A stretch of DNA of 64,000 nt from Eutreptiella sp. 'Long Island Sound 2002'. Its lineage: Eukaryota; Euglenozoa; Euglenophyceae; Eutreptiales; Eutreptiaceae. The notes below the pieces were generated by a model. The model ran no database searches. It was given only the letters and a program-made list of their open reading frames with translations, and had not been told where the DNA came from. This document shows, piece by piece, positions 40,956 to 52,807 of the stretch. Location of the stretch: the NCBI GenBank assembly GCA_964036045.1, contig OZ038381.1, positions 140,961,596 through 141,025,595 of the forward strand, written 5' to 3'. The translations under genes and the position numbers were made by a program. Within the stretch, counting starts at the first letter, position 1. Each line of letters begins with the position of its first letter.

Positions 40956-43900
40956 TCTTGTGTGCAGTGTCTGTGGCCACTTGTCGCTTGTAACACCAGT
41001 GTGTGCTGTGTGCAGTGTCTCTGGGCACTTGGCGCTTGATAACTGGCGCGCGCGCGGGTTTTGTTCTGTCTGCGGTGTCCGTGGCCACCTGGCCCCTGTT
41101 CAATGGTGTACGCCCTCGGGGTGTTCTTTGTGCAGTGTCCGTGGCCACTTTGACGTTTGTTCAGCAGTGTTGGTGCTGGGCGTGCTCTGTGCACGGTATC
41201 TGTGGCCACTTGACCCTTGCTAACCGGCGCACGCGCGCGGCGTGTTCTGTGCGGGGTGTCCAGGGCGACTTCACGCTTGCTCACTGGTGTACCCCCTCGG
41301 CCTGTTCTCTATGCGGTGTCCGTCGCCACGTGGCGTTTGTTCAACCTTTTGTGCGCGGGGCGTCTTCTGTGCGCAGTGTCTCTGGCCACTTGGCGCTTGT
41401 TGACTGGTGCGCGCGTGCGGCGTGTTCTGTGTGCGGTGTCGGTGGCCGCTTGGCGCTTGTTCACCACCATTCGCGCTCGGCGTGTTTTGTGTGCGGTGTC
41501 CGTGACCACTTGGTGCTTGTTCACCGGTCTGTGCTGAGCCTGTGCTGGGTGCGGTGTCCTTGGCCCCTTGGCGCTTGTTCACCGGTGTGCGCACGTGGTG
41601 TGATGTGTGTGTGTGTGGTGTCCTTTGCTACTTGGCGCTTGTTCACCGACCTGCGCGCCCGGTGTGTTCTGTGTGCGGTGTCCATAGCCACCTGGCGCGC
41701 GTTCACCGGTGCGCACGCCCGGTGTTTTGCGTGTGCGGTGCCCTTGGCCCCTTGGAGCTTGTTCACCGATGTGCGCGCCCGATGTGTTGTATTTGCGGTG
41801 TCCCTGGCCCCTGGGCGCTCGTTCACCGTTCTGCGCGCACGTGTACGACGTCCGTGGCCTTTTGGGGCTTGTTCATCGGCACGCACACGTGCTGTGTCTT
41901 CTGTGTACGACGTCTGTGGCCTCTTGCTGCTTGTTCACCGGCGTGCTCGATCGGCTTGTTGTGTATGTGGTGTCCTAGGCCACTTGGTGCTTGTTCACCG
42001 GTGTGTGTTCCCGAGATTTGGCGTGTGGGGGTCCCTTGGCCCCTTTGCAATTGTTCACTGGTGTACGCGCCCAGTTTGTCTTTTTGTGCGATGTCCATGG
42101 CAACTTGGGGCTTGTTCACCGGCGTGCCCGCTCGGCGTACTCTGTGTGCAGTGTCCGTCAGCACTTGGCGCCTGTTCACCGGCCTGCACACCCGGTTGAT
42201 TCTGTGTACGATGTCCATGGCCCTTGGCACTTGTTAACCAGTGTGCGCGCTTGGCATGTTCTCTGTGCGGTGTCCATGGCCACTTTGTGCTTGTTCACCG
42301 GTGTGTCCCGTGGGTTTTGATGTGTGCGGTGTCCACGGCCACTTGGCGCTTCTTCACTGGTCCGCGCACTTGGTTTGTTCTGTGTGCCATGGCCGTGGTC
42401 ACTTGGCGCTTGTTCACCAGTGTGCGCACCCGGTGCGCTCTGTGTGCCGTTTCCGTGGCCACGTGGCGCCTGTTCACCGGTGGGCACCCCCCCGTGTATA
42501 CGGTGTTTTGCGTGTGCGGTGTTCTTGGCCCCTTGGCGCTTGTTCACTGGTGTGTGCGCTCAGCGTGTTCTGTGTGTGGTGTTCGTGGCAACTTGCTGCT
42601 TGTTCACCGGTGTCTGCGCCCGGTGTGCGTGTCTCAGGTGTCTGTGGCGCCTTAGACTTGTTTACTACTGTCCACACCCGTGTAAGGTGTCCATGGCCAG
42701 TTGGCGCTTGTTTGGCGGCGCACAGGCGCTGGGTGCCCTGTCTGCGGTGTCGGTGGTCTCTTGGTGCTTGTTCACCCGCGTGCGCCCTCAGAGTGTTGTG
42801 TATGCGGTGTCCTTGGCCACTTGGCGCTTGTTCACCGGTGTGCGTGTCCAACATTTTGCGTGTGCGGTTCCCTTGGCCCCTTGCCGCTTGTTTACTGGTG
42901 TGCGCCCCCGGCGTATTGTGTGTGCGGTGTCCGTGGCCAATAGGCACTTGTTCACCGTTGAGCGTGCCCGGTCTTTTTTGTGTGCGGCGTCCTCGGTCAC
43001 TTGGCGCTTGTTCAACGCTGTGTGCGCCCGTTGTGTGCTGTGTGCGGTGTCTGTCGACACTTGGCGCCTGTTCACCTGCACGCGTGCGCGCTGTGTTTTG
43101 TGTGCGTTGTCCATGGCCACTGGGCGCTTGTTCACCCATGTACGCGCTCGGCGTTCTCTGTTTGCTGTGACACTTCCCACTTGGTGTTTGTTCACCCGTT
43201 TATGTACCTGGCGTGTTCTGTGCGCCGTATCCGTGGCCACTTGGCGCTTGTTCACCCCTGCGCGCACGTAGTGTGTTGTGTGTCTGGTGTTCTTCCCCAC
43301 TTGGCGCTTGTTCACCGGTGTTCGCGCCAATTGTGTTGTGTGTGCGGTGTCCTTGGCTTTCCTGGCCCTTGTTCACTGATATGTGCACTCAGCATGTTCC
43401 GTGTGCGGTGTCCGTCGCCACTTGGCGCTTGTTCACCGGGGCGCGTGCCTGGTGTGTTGGGTGTGCAGGGTCCGTGGACCCTTGGCACTTGTTCACCGCT
43501 GTGCGGGGCCGGTATTGTGCATGTGCGGTGTCCCTGGCCCCTTGGCGCTTGTTAACAGATGTGGGCGCGCGGCGTGTCCTCTGTGCGGTTTCTGTGGCCA
43601 CTTGGCGCTTGTTCACAGGTTTGCGCGCCCGATGCTTTTTGTGTGCGGTGTGCAATGCCACTTGGTGCTTGTTCACCGATGTGCGCGCCCCGCGGGCTCT
43701 GTGTGCGGCATCCGTGGCCACTTGGCACTTGTTCACCGCCATCTGCGCCAGACGTGTGCTGTGAGCGTGTTACGTGGCCACTCAGCGCTTTTTCAGCAGC
43801 GCGCACCCGCTGGGTGTTCCATGAGAGGAGTCCGTGGCTACTTGGCGCTTCTTCAGCGGTGTATGCGCTTGACCTGTTCCGTTTGTGGTGCCCGTGGCCA

Positions 43901-44545
43901 CTTGGCGTTTGGTCACCGTTGTTCGTGCCAGGCGTGTTCTGTGCGCGGTGTCTGTGGCTACTTGGCGCTTGTTCACCATTGTGTGCCGGGCGTGTGCTGT
44001 GTGAGGTGTCCACGGCCACTTGCTGCTTGTTGACCAGTGTGCGCACGTGATGTCCTTGCCCAAGTGGCCCTTGTTCACCGGTGTGCCCGCCCTTGTGTGC
44101 TGTGTGCAGTGTCTGTGGCCACTTGGCGCCATTCCACCGTCGCCCTGTGTATTGTGTGTGTGGTGTCCTTGACCTTCTGGCGCTTCTCTGCCGCTGTGCG
44201 CGCTCGGCGTGTTGTGTGTGCGGTGTCCGTGGCCACTTGGCGCTTGTTCACCTGTGCGGGCGCCCAGTGTGTTGTATGCGCGGTGTCCGTCGCCCCTTAG
44301 ACTTGTTCACCGGTGTGCGCGCCCGTGAACTGTGCCTGTGACCACTTGGGGCCTGTGCCCCGACGCACGCGCTCTGCGTGTTCTGGGTGCTGTGTCCTTG
44401 GCAACTTCGCGCTTGTTCACCAGTTCGTGCGCCCAGCGTATTGTGTGTGCGTTGTCCGTAGCCAGAAGGCGCTTGTTCACCGCCGTGCGCCGCAGGTGTG
44501 TTGTGTGTGAGCTGTCTGTGACGACTTGGCGCTTGTTCACGATAC
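40956..44545 (+). repeat. 60-bp minisatellite, about 60 units
   Basis: Unit: gtgtgcggtgtccgtggcc-acttggcgcttgttcaccgg-tgtgcgcgcccggcgtgttct, with divergence between units. The phrases ttcaccgg and ccacttggcgcttg return every 60 bp over more than 3.5 kb, with occasional 59-62-bp units. Because 60 is divisible by 3, frames stay open on both strands and give 20-residue repeats (plus VSVATWRLFTG, minus VNKRQVATDTAHR). These open frames are a by-product of the period, and frames switch wherever a unit length differs, so I do not call genes. Confidence 0.93.
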
Positions 44546-44984
44546 TGAGGGATTCCAGCATCCAGCCGCAGCGGCGGCCAGCAGAAGGCACCATGAGCCT
44601 GCTTCTCAGCCGGCCTCCACGTGCCCCGGGCAGCTGCCCAGTTTTTCCACGGGCGCAAGCCCCTGGCATGGGAAGGCACCACGGCGACAGGATCTTCAAC
44701 GGGGCCAACAAGAGCACCCGGACCGGAGAAGGCACGGCGCGCCAATGCGGGGCCAACAGGCAGGCCAGAGAGGCAAGCCGCCGGCCACAATAAATGCACG
44801 GGATCAGGTGCCAAGCAACCACCACCACCCCGAGAAACACACACCTCACCAGAACCCCTAGTACACGCAAGCAAGCCGGGTGCATGGAGGGAACACAGGG
44901 GACACACAGAACCGCAACACGCCGCCGCATACCACACAACGCACAAGCCGCGCACAAACAAGAGCCACCATGCCATTGATAGCG
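44546..44984. other. Spacer between direct and inverted minisatellite blocks
   Basis: About 440 bp of non-repeat, GC-rich then A/C-rich sequence. No gene supported. It lies at the centre of an inverted arrangement of the 60-bp unit. Confidence 0.5.
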
Positions 44985-45305
44985 CACAGACAACACGACC
45001 AGCGCGCACAGCGCTGAACAGGCGCCAAGGGTCCACGGACACCGCACACGCAAGACACAGGGCGCGCGCAACGATGAACAAGCGCTAAGTGGCCACTGAC
45101 ACCGCACACACAACACGCCGAGCGCACGGACCGGTGAACAAGCGCCAAGGGGCCGAGGACATCGCACACGCAAAACAACGGGCGCGCACACCAGTGAACA
45201 AGCGCCCAGTCACCCAGGACACTGCAGAAACAACACACCGAGCTTGCAGGCCGGTAATCAAACGCCAAGTGGCCACAAACACCGCACAGGTGCGCGCACA
45301 CCAGT
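44985..45305 (-). repeat. Inverted block of the 60-bp minisatellite
   Basis: About five units in reverse complement (gaacaagcgccaag-tggcc, then acaccgcacac) relative to 40956-44545. A few units are as close to the array consensus as the main array, so the inversion is not ancient. Confidence 0.88.
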
Positions 45306-47379
45306 TACCTGTTTGGGTCCCTGCTCCCTCCGGCGTTGCTCTTGGGCTCCGTGCGCTGCGGTGCTTTTGGGCGTGCTGACCCGGTCACTCAAGCGTCCGG
45401 TTTCTTGTTACATCCGTATCTCGACAGGGGACTCGGCTGGTGCACTGGGAATGCTTTGGGTGTACGCGGACACCTCTCGTTTCGGGTCAGCTGACGCAAC
45501 CCCGGGGTCCGCGGGTGTGTGTGTTTGTGGCTGTTTTCTCACCCTTCCGGGCGTCCTGGGCAGGTGGCGCGTGCCGGCCTCGTGTGTGTGCGTGGTTGTT
45601 CTTGCCCGTCCGGGCATCCTGGTCGGTTCGGACAGGCTGGCCTCTCGGGCGCGTTCCGATGCGGCTCACTGATCCTGCTGCCATTTTTGTTTTCTTTCCG
45701 TGCCCTCCGGGATGCGTGTGCCCCGTTACCTTTTCTTTTTTCTTCTCTTTGCGCCCCGCTTGTCTCCGCCTTTCTCTTGTCTACGGCACTGGGTGCCCTG
45801 GATCTCGGCGCTTTTTTGGTTGCCCCCCTGCCCCCTTTCTCTTTTCCTCGCCCCCCCCTTGTCTCCACCCTTTCTGTTGTTTTTGGCCCTGGGTGCCCTG
45901 GGCCCCGGGGCTTTGTGCTTTCCCGCCCCCAATACCACGTACCACGACACCGCACAATAAGACGCGGCATACCGCAGAACCCCGGGAACCAAAACCGGCA
46001 CAAGGGGGAGCTACACATCCGCACAACGCAAACAGCAGTGCGCCGCGCCAGGCAACCCCGCACCACAGAGCACAGCGCACCACGACACGGCGAAGGACAC
46101 ACCAACACACGACAGCACAACAGACCACCAAAAGCACAACAGGACGTGGCACAACGGCAAAAAAACGACAAGCACGCGCACCTGCGCAGCAAAACACAAC
46201 CTGCACCACAGGCCAGCCCGAGCCACAACAGTACAAAAAACAACGCCCACCTGCAGAGTTCGGGGGGGGGGGGGCACAGCGCACCACCACCGCACCACAA
46301 CACAGCGCAGCACATCAAGGCAAGGGACCACACCAAAGAGATCAATACAGCACACAGCAAGGCAAGGCGAGAGGATAAAACACTAAAAAGACGCGAGGCA
46401 GCACCGCAGCCCCCAGCACAAGCCAAGTACAGCAACGAAGCGCCACGGCGCGCCGCAGGCACCACACAGCACGACAAGAGGACAAAAGACTGAATCACGG
46501 CAGCAGAGGCAGCACGCGCAGGGGGACAAAGAAAGAGAAGAGAGACACAAAAAGCGCAAAATGCCAAACGCAACAACAAACCACACAGAACAAGCACACC
46601 CAGGGCGCACCACACAACGAACGCGAGCGTGTTAATCAACCCCTGCCACGGCACAACACAGAAAGCGACACGCACCAACACAGAGCGCAACGCAGCAGCA
46701 CACAGAGCAACGCACCCAACCGAAGCAATGGCTGACAAAGCCAGGGGGGGAGGGGCAGGGCACAACTACCCCACAGCCGACGACACGCAAACCACCACTG
46801 CAGGTAGGTAGGGTAGGTATCCTCAGGAGCATGGGATGCCTCCTTTGAGGATGCAGGAAGAACGTCTTACCAAGGAGACGTCCTGTCCCTCCCACTGCCC
46901 TGGGTCAGGTGCCTCTTAAGCCGCTACCGCAGTTGCTTGGGGAGGCAGTGTCGCGGCCACCCGGTCCAGGTGTCCCGGCCGGAAGGGTGCCCCCACATGT
47001 GCCCGTAGGTAGGGCCACAAGCCCCCTCCTGCAGGCGGCAGATCTGGGCGGCTGCCCAGCCGTGTGGTGGATCTCTCACCACAGGGCGTATTGCTCCCAG
47101 AAGTTTACGGTACGATCGCCTCACTCTTGACGCTCAAGTTGCGGGGCCCCGCTCCTTGGCAAGCGACCCCCTCCTGGGCTGTGTGCCAGGACGCCTGTTG
47201 CCGGTTGATGCCACCGCTCAGGGTGACGTTTGCCATGGTCTCTGATGCCGCCTGGCCGGCGTCGGACCAGTGGCCTTGGAGTACCGCTCCTGCTACTGGC
47301 CCCGCAGGTTGGCTGGGTTGCCCCAGTGCGTCCAACGCTAGGGTTGTGGTTTGTTGCGCCCTATCCCTGTGCTGCCCCC
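45306..47379. other. No gene; strand-skewed low-complexity blocks
   Basis: 45700-45930 is pyrimidine-rich with a duplicated phrase (cttgtctccgcc and cttgtctccaccc, each followed by ctgggtgccctgg). 45950-46800 is A/C-rich with a G run at about 46261-46272 and a short AGGT tract at 46802-46818. 46820-47110 has small stem-loops (acgtc-ttaccaagga-gacgt). I see no coding region. Confidence 0.45.
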
Positions 47380-47570
47380 GGTGTGTTTGCGTTTGCGGTG
47401 TCCGGGGCCTCTTGGCGTTTGTTCACCGGTGCGCGCGCCCTGTGTGTTCTGTTTGCGGTGTCCGTGGCCACTTGGCACTTGTTCACCGGTGCACGCGCCC
47501 TGTATGTTCTGTGTGCGGTGTCTGTGGCCACTTGGTGCTTGTCCACCGGTGCACGCGCTGTGTGCGGCAC
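47380..47570 (+). repeat. Isolated block of the 60-bp minisatellite
   Basis: Three units (gtttgcggtgtccgtggcc, acttggcacttgttcaccgg) in the same orientation as 40956-44545, 2.8 kb beyond it and directly joined to the left member of the 890-bp duplication. Confidence 0.85.
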
Positions 47571-48425
47571 GTGTTTGCTGTTGGTGGCTTTGTTGGGGTC
47601 ATCCCCCCCTCCTACTGTGGTGTTGTTCTTTTTTGCTTAATGCCCTCTTCCTTTTGCTTTTCCATTTTTTGTTTTGCTGTTGCCTGCTGGATGCTTTCTT
47701 GCCCTTGCTTTTGCTTTTTGTTTTAAAAAAAGAGAAAGAAGAGAAAAGGGGCGCGCTACCACTACAAGCACAGGCATGGGCAACTGCAACAGCCGTGCGG
47801 CTGTGATGTGTTCCTCGTTGTGGTGCACGCTGCTGGTGTCTTCTCGGCAGTCCCGCCCCAGGGGTGCAGCACGCGCGTCATGATGTACACGGGTGCGGGT
47901 TAAGGTGAGTTTGGCAGGGTGTCTCTTTGCGTCTTGGTTAGTCTGGTGGTGTTGGCTGGTTAGGCGGATGTCATGGCTGTGGGCGCGGGCTTTGGCTACT
48001 TTGCTGCTTCGGTGGGCTGGGTCAGGTTACGAGGGTCAGGGGTTGTGGGGCGTGGTCGTATTCGTTGGTCCGTGGCTAAGGTTCGGCTGGAGCCTGTGGG
48101 CCTGATGTGCGGGTCAAGCGGTTTTGGTGGGTTAGTCGCTTTCGAAGGCTGCAGGCATGGGTTGGGTGCTGTCGGGCACGGCGAGTGCCTGTTGGCGCGT
48201 GCGTTGCTGTCCATTGGCTCCCGGATTGCGTGGGCTGCTCTTGGCGGGGTCCGGTGTGTTTTTCGGTGGCAGTTCCGGGCAGGGTAGTTGGTAGCGAGTG
48301 GGTCCCTGCAAGGGGTAACACTGGGGGGGTCCGTTGGGCTGCGTTGGCCCCTGGGCGTTTCAGCCGGCGGATGGGGTCGCTGTTGCTGGCCAGTAGGGTG
48401 TTTCGTGCGTGGTCAGGCCCGGTTG
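47536..48425 (+). repeat. 890-bp direct duplication, left copy
   Basis: Matches 52808-53695 with scattered substitutions: caccggtgcacgcgctgtg, a T-rich stretch ending in an A run, the phrase gcacaggcatgggcaactgc, and the end tcgtgcgtggtcaggccc. It is followed at once by an (AGGT)3 tract. The two copies have the same orientation and lie 5.3 kb apart, which could mark an LTR-like element or a segmental duplication; no TG...CA ends or coding interior support an LTR element. Confidence 0.88.
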
Positions 48426-48934
48426 GATAGGTAGGTAGGTCGTCTCGGGACTGGGGTTGCCCTGCAGGGGGGACTTACCAAGGGGCTTTTGCTCACCCAC
48501 CAACGGCCCTACTGCACGTGCCTCCACAAAGCGGCTCCCCCACATGGGGGAAGGGCGCGGTCGCCGCGAGCTGTACCCTACAGCGGGTTCTGCCCAGTGA
48601 GGTAACCCATGTTCGACCGAAGTCTCACATTCCTTTCCTTCGGGCAGATGATACGTGGGGGAGGGTCCCATCGCACATCCTCATTAACCCCCGGATTCTG
48701 GGGCCCAGGGGCCGGGAGCCAGGCCAAAGGCCCCTGTCCTGCAGGCACCCCCACCTGGGTTGGTTTTCGGTAGGCATGAGGCGACTTGAAGAAGCACGTG
48801 CTACGGGACTCGCATGCCGTTGCGCACGATCACGCCTCCTGACTCGGTCGAGATTGCGCTCTCCCGGGGGGCCGGGGGTTTGAAGTAGGTCGTTGTGGTT
48901 GGTTGGTCGGTCGTTCAACTGTTGGGCGTAGTTT
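48426..48934. other. Spacer with (AGGT)3 and no gene
   Basis: AGGT tract at 48429-48440, then unique sequence with small stem-loops (cccccacatgggggaag). No gene supported. Confidence 0.45.
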
Positions 48935-50040
48935 GTTAATGTTGGTTGGTCGGTTGCGTGATGGGAGAGTCATGTTTTTGTTCGTGGGTATGGTCGTCGG
49001 CGGGAGTGGCGCACCATGGTGTCGTCAACCCGTTGGACGCCGTTCCTGTTTCGACCCCTGAACGCCTGGCTGGTTTGGTGTTGGCCGGCTTGCATGTGGT
49101 CTGTTTACGGTCAAGTGGCGGCTGCAGCTGCGGTGTGGTTGGTGCGCCGTTCTCCTGGCCGCCCGATGGTCGGCTTGGTTTGCGTGGGTTCCATAGCACT
49201 GCTGCCGGTGGTGGTATCGCCGAATGTTGTTTGTGTAGCCGGAACATCCGTGTCGGTGCTGGTTAGTTGCGTCTTGGTTTGCCCAAGTGTAGTGTTGTGT
49301 ATTTTGTTAACGGTGGTTGGTCGCGTTCGTAACGGTAGAGTTGCGGTGTTCTGCTGTGTTCGTGGGTATGGTCGTCGGCGGGCGTGGCGTACCACGGTGG
49401 CGCCAACCCTATTGGACGCCGTTCCTGTTTCGACCCGTGCACGCCTGGCCCGTTTGGTATTGGCCGGCTTGCGTGTGGTCTATTTATGGTCAAGTGGCGG
49501 CTGCAGCTGCGGTGTGGTTGGTGCGCGGTTGTCTTGGCCGCCTCATGGTAGGCTTGGTTTGCGTGGGTTCTGTCGCGCTGCTGCCGGTGGTCGTATCGCG
49601 GAATGTTGTTTGTGTAGCCGGCACATCCGTGTCGGTGCTGGTTAGTTGCGTTTTGGTTTGTCCAAGTGTTGTGTAGTGTAGTTTGTTAACGTTGGTTGGT
49701 CGCGTTCGTAATGGTACAGTTACATGTTCTGTTGTGTCCGTGGGTATGGTGGTCGGCGGGCGTGGCGCACCACGGTGTCGCCTACCCGTTGGATGCCGTT
49801 CCCGTTTCGACCCCTGCATGCCTGGCTGGTTGGGTGTTGGCCGGCTCGCGTGTGGTCTGTTTATGGTCATGTCGTGGCCTCTGCAGTGGTTTTGTTGGTG
49901 CAAGGTTGTGTTAGCCGCCTCATGGTCGGCTTGTTCGGCGCTGGTTCCTTGGCGCTGCTGCGGGCGCTTGCGCGGTCGGACGTTGTTCGTGTAGTTGTCC
50001 TGCTTGTTTCGGTGTTGGTTGGTCGTGCCCAGGTCGGGTT
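48935..50040 (+). repeat. Three tandem units of about 375 bp
   Basis: Each unit starts gttaaNgttggttggtcg (48935, 49306, 49685) and includes tcgtgggtatggtcgtcgg, cacgcctgg and ctgctgccggtgg. Units 2 and 3 are very similar. The third passes into the 50-kb minisatellite near 50040. Confidence 0.85.
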
Positions 50041-52330
50041 GCGGTTGGGGCTGTGCTGTTTGCTTGGCCGGGGCTGGTGTTGTGCTGGTACGTGGCCCCC
50101 CTCTTGGCGGGGCTTGCTACGTTGGTGCGTAGCCCCCCCCCATGGTAGGGGTGCTGTGTTGGTGCGCGCCCCCCGCCCACTGTAGGGCGTGTTTTGTCGG
50201 CGTGTGGCCCCTCCTGAGGTGGGTGCTGTGCTCGCGTGGGGCCCGCCGCATGGTCGTCCGTGCTGTTTTGCTCTGTGGCCCCCCTCATGGAGGGGCGTGC
50301 TGTGCCGGTGCGTGGCCCCCCTCATGGTGGGGCATGCTGTGTTGGTGCCTGTCCGCCGCGGTTGTTGTGCGTGGTGTGTTGCCGCGGCTTGGGTTGTCGT
50401 CGTGTGTGCCGCCCTGGAGGCTGGCGCTGGGTTCGGGTTGGTGGTGCTTGTGGTGGTGTTTTAGCTGGCGCCATGCGCGGCTTGTTTTGTTTGTTCGGTT
50501 TTGTCTTTGCAGCCATACAGTCGGCGTGGTCGGATGGGTGTGGTTCGCGGTTGGGTTGCGGTTGTGGTTGTGTTGATTGCCTGGCCGGGGTGGGTGCTGT
50601 GCTAGGGCGCGGCCCCCCTCATGGTTGGGCGTACTGTGTTGGTGCGTGCCCCCCCCCATGGTGGGGCGTGCTGTGTTGGTTTGTGGCCCCACCCATGGTG
50701 GGGCTTGCTGTGTTGGTTTGTGCTCCCCCTCTTGGTGGGGCGTGGTGTGTTGGTGCGTGCCCCCCTCATTATTCATGGTGGGGCGTGCTGTGTCGGTATG
50801 TGCCCCCCTCCCGTGGTGGGGCGTGCTGCGTTGGTTTGTGGCCCCCCTCGTGGTGGGGCCTGCTGCGTTGGTGGGTGTCCCCCCTCTCAGTAGGGGGTGC
50901 CGTGTCGGTGCCTGCCCGCCGCGGTCGTGGTGTGTGGTTTGGGGTGTCGTCATCTGTTCGGTGGGTTGTGGTCGCGGTTGTGTTGTTGGCTTGGCTGGGG
51001 TCGGTGTTGTGCTCGTGTGTGTCCCCTCCCCTGTTGGGGCGTGCCGTGTTTGTGCGTGGCGCCCCCCTTGGTGGGGAGTGCTGTGTCGGAGTGTTCGGGT
51101 TTCGGTTCGTGGTGTTGTAGCCGGCTGGATGCCCGCCTTGTTTTGTTGGTCCGCTGTTGTTTCCGCCGCTGTACAGCCGGCTTTGTCGGGTGTTGGTTGT
51201 CTGTGGCGTCGGCCTTGCCGGGGTTGGTGCTCTGCTGGTGCGTACTCCCCCCCCTGTTGGGGCATACCGTGCTTGTGCCTCGCCCCCCCCTTGGTGGGGC
51301 GTGCTGTTTTGGTGCGTGGCCCCCCTCTCGCTGGGGCGTGCTGTGTTGGTGGCCGCCTGCTGTGGTGGTGGTGTTTGGTTTGGGGTGTCGTTGGGTTGTG
51401 GTTGCGGTTGTGTTGTTGCCTTGGCCGGGGTTGGTGTTGTGCTGGTGCGTGCCCCCCCCCCTGTTGGGGCGTGTCGTGTTTGTGCGTGCCCCCCCCCTTG
51501 GTGGGGAGTGCTGCGTCGGCGTCTTGGGGTTTCGGTTCGTGGTGTTGTAGCTGGCTGGATGCCCGGCTGGTTTTGTTGGTTCGCTGTTGTCTCCCGGCCG
51601 CACGGCCGGCGTTGTCGGGTGTTGGTTATCTGTGTTGTTTGCCTGGCCGGGGTTGGTGCTGTGCTGGTGCGTGCCCCCCCCCCCCCTGGTTGGGCGTGCT
51701 GCGTTTGGTTGTAGCCCCCATATGGTCGGGCGTGCTGTGTTGGTGCATGCCCCCCCTCTTGCTGGGGTGTGCTGTGTTGGTGCCCGCCTGCCGCGGTGGA
51801 TGTGTTTGGCTTAGGTTGTTGTCGCCTGTTGGGTGGGTTGTGGTTGTGGTTGTGTTGTTGGCTTGGCCGGGGTTGGTGCTCTGCTGGTGCGTGCCCCCCC
51901 CCCCTGTTGGGGCGGGCCGTGTTTGTGCGTGGCCCCCCCCTTGCTGGGGCGTGCTGTGTCGGCGTGTTCGGGTTTCGGCTCGTGGTGTTGTAGCCGGCTG
52001 GATGCTCAGCTTGTTTTGTTGGTCCGCTGTTGTCTCCGCCGCCATACAGCCGGCGTTGTCGGGTGTTTGTTGCCTGTGGTGTGTGCGTGGCCGGGGTCGG
52101 TGTTGTGTTGGTGCTTGCCCCCCCCGTTTGTTGGGGCGTGCCGTGCTTGTGCGTGCCCCCCCCCTTGGTGGGGCCTGCTGTGTTGGCGTGTTTGGGTTTT
52201 GGCTCGTGGTGTTGTAGCCGGTTGGATGCTCGGCATGTTTTGTTGGTGTGTTGTTGTCCCCGCCGCCATACGGCCGGCGTTGTCGGGTGTTGCCGGTCTG
52301 TGGTGTTTTCCTGGCTGGGACGGACGGGCC
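50041..52330 (+). repeat. Nested minisatellites with C runs
   Basis: 50090-50900: units of about 48-54 bp built on catggtggggcgtgctgtg and ttggtgcgtgccccccc. 50990-52260: larger units ending in cgtggtgttgtagc at about 51107, 51537, 51977 and 52207 (430, 440 and 230 bp apart), each with gttgtgctggtgcgtgccc and a 7-13 C run. Open frames with Cys/Val/Pro-rich repeats occur in all phases and are not called as genes. Confidence 0.85.
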
Positions 52331-52807
52331 GGCCTACCGAGCGCGTGTGGTGCGCCTCCCCATTTGTCCTGGCCAGGTCGGACCGGCCGGCCTCACGAGC
52401 GCGTGTGGTGCGCCACTCCTGGTTTTTGTTTCGCGGGTGTCGTCGTCCTGCTGCTCGTGGTCCCTTGCTCGCTCGTGTCTGTGCGGTTCCTGGCCTTGCG
52501 CTGGTGTGTGTCGCTGCCTGCTGCGGTGCCGTTCCCCCCCCACCCCGCCCTTCCGCTTGTTGTCTTCCGCCCCCCCCTTTGCTTCTTGGTGTTCCCCGCC
52601 CGCCGGCGGGTGTGCCCCCCCCCCCCCCAGAGGTACGTTCTTCCCGGCTGGTTGTCTCCTGCTCCGCGTTTACCCTTGTTGCCTCTGTGCCTTGTGGTTG
52701 CTTTGCGGTGCTTGGCTGTTTGTTTGTGTTTTCTTTTGCCCCCCCAAACCCGCCCCCCCCCGGGTCGTGTTTCCTGGGTGTTGGCCCCTGCCGCTCGTTT
52801 TCCCTTG
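52331..52807. other. GC-rich spacer with a short duplication
   Basis: The phrase cgagcgcgtgtggtgcgcc occurs twice about 61 bp apart near 52337 and 52398. C runs at about 52617-52628 and 52740-52760. No gene. Confidence 0.5.

Noticed and set aside
40956-44545. Long 'proteins' of 20-residue repeats on both strands
   Set aside because: They follow from a 60-bp period and high GC; frames change whenever a unit differs in length, and both strands look equally open.
48600-48900. tRNA or other structured RNA genes in the stem-loop-rich spacers
   Set aside because: Short hairpins occur, but no cloverleaf with anticodon and T arm could be fitted.
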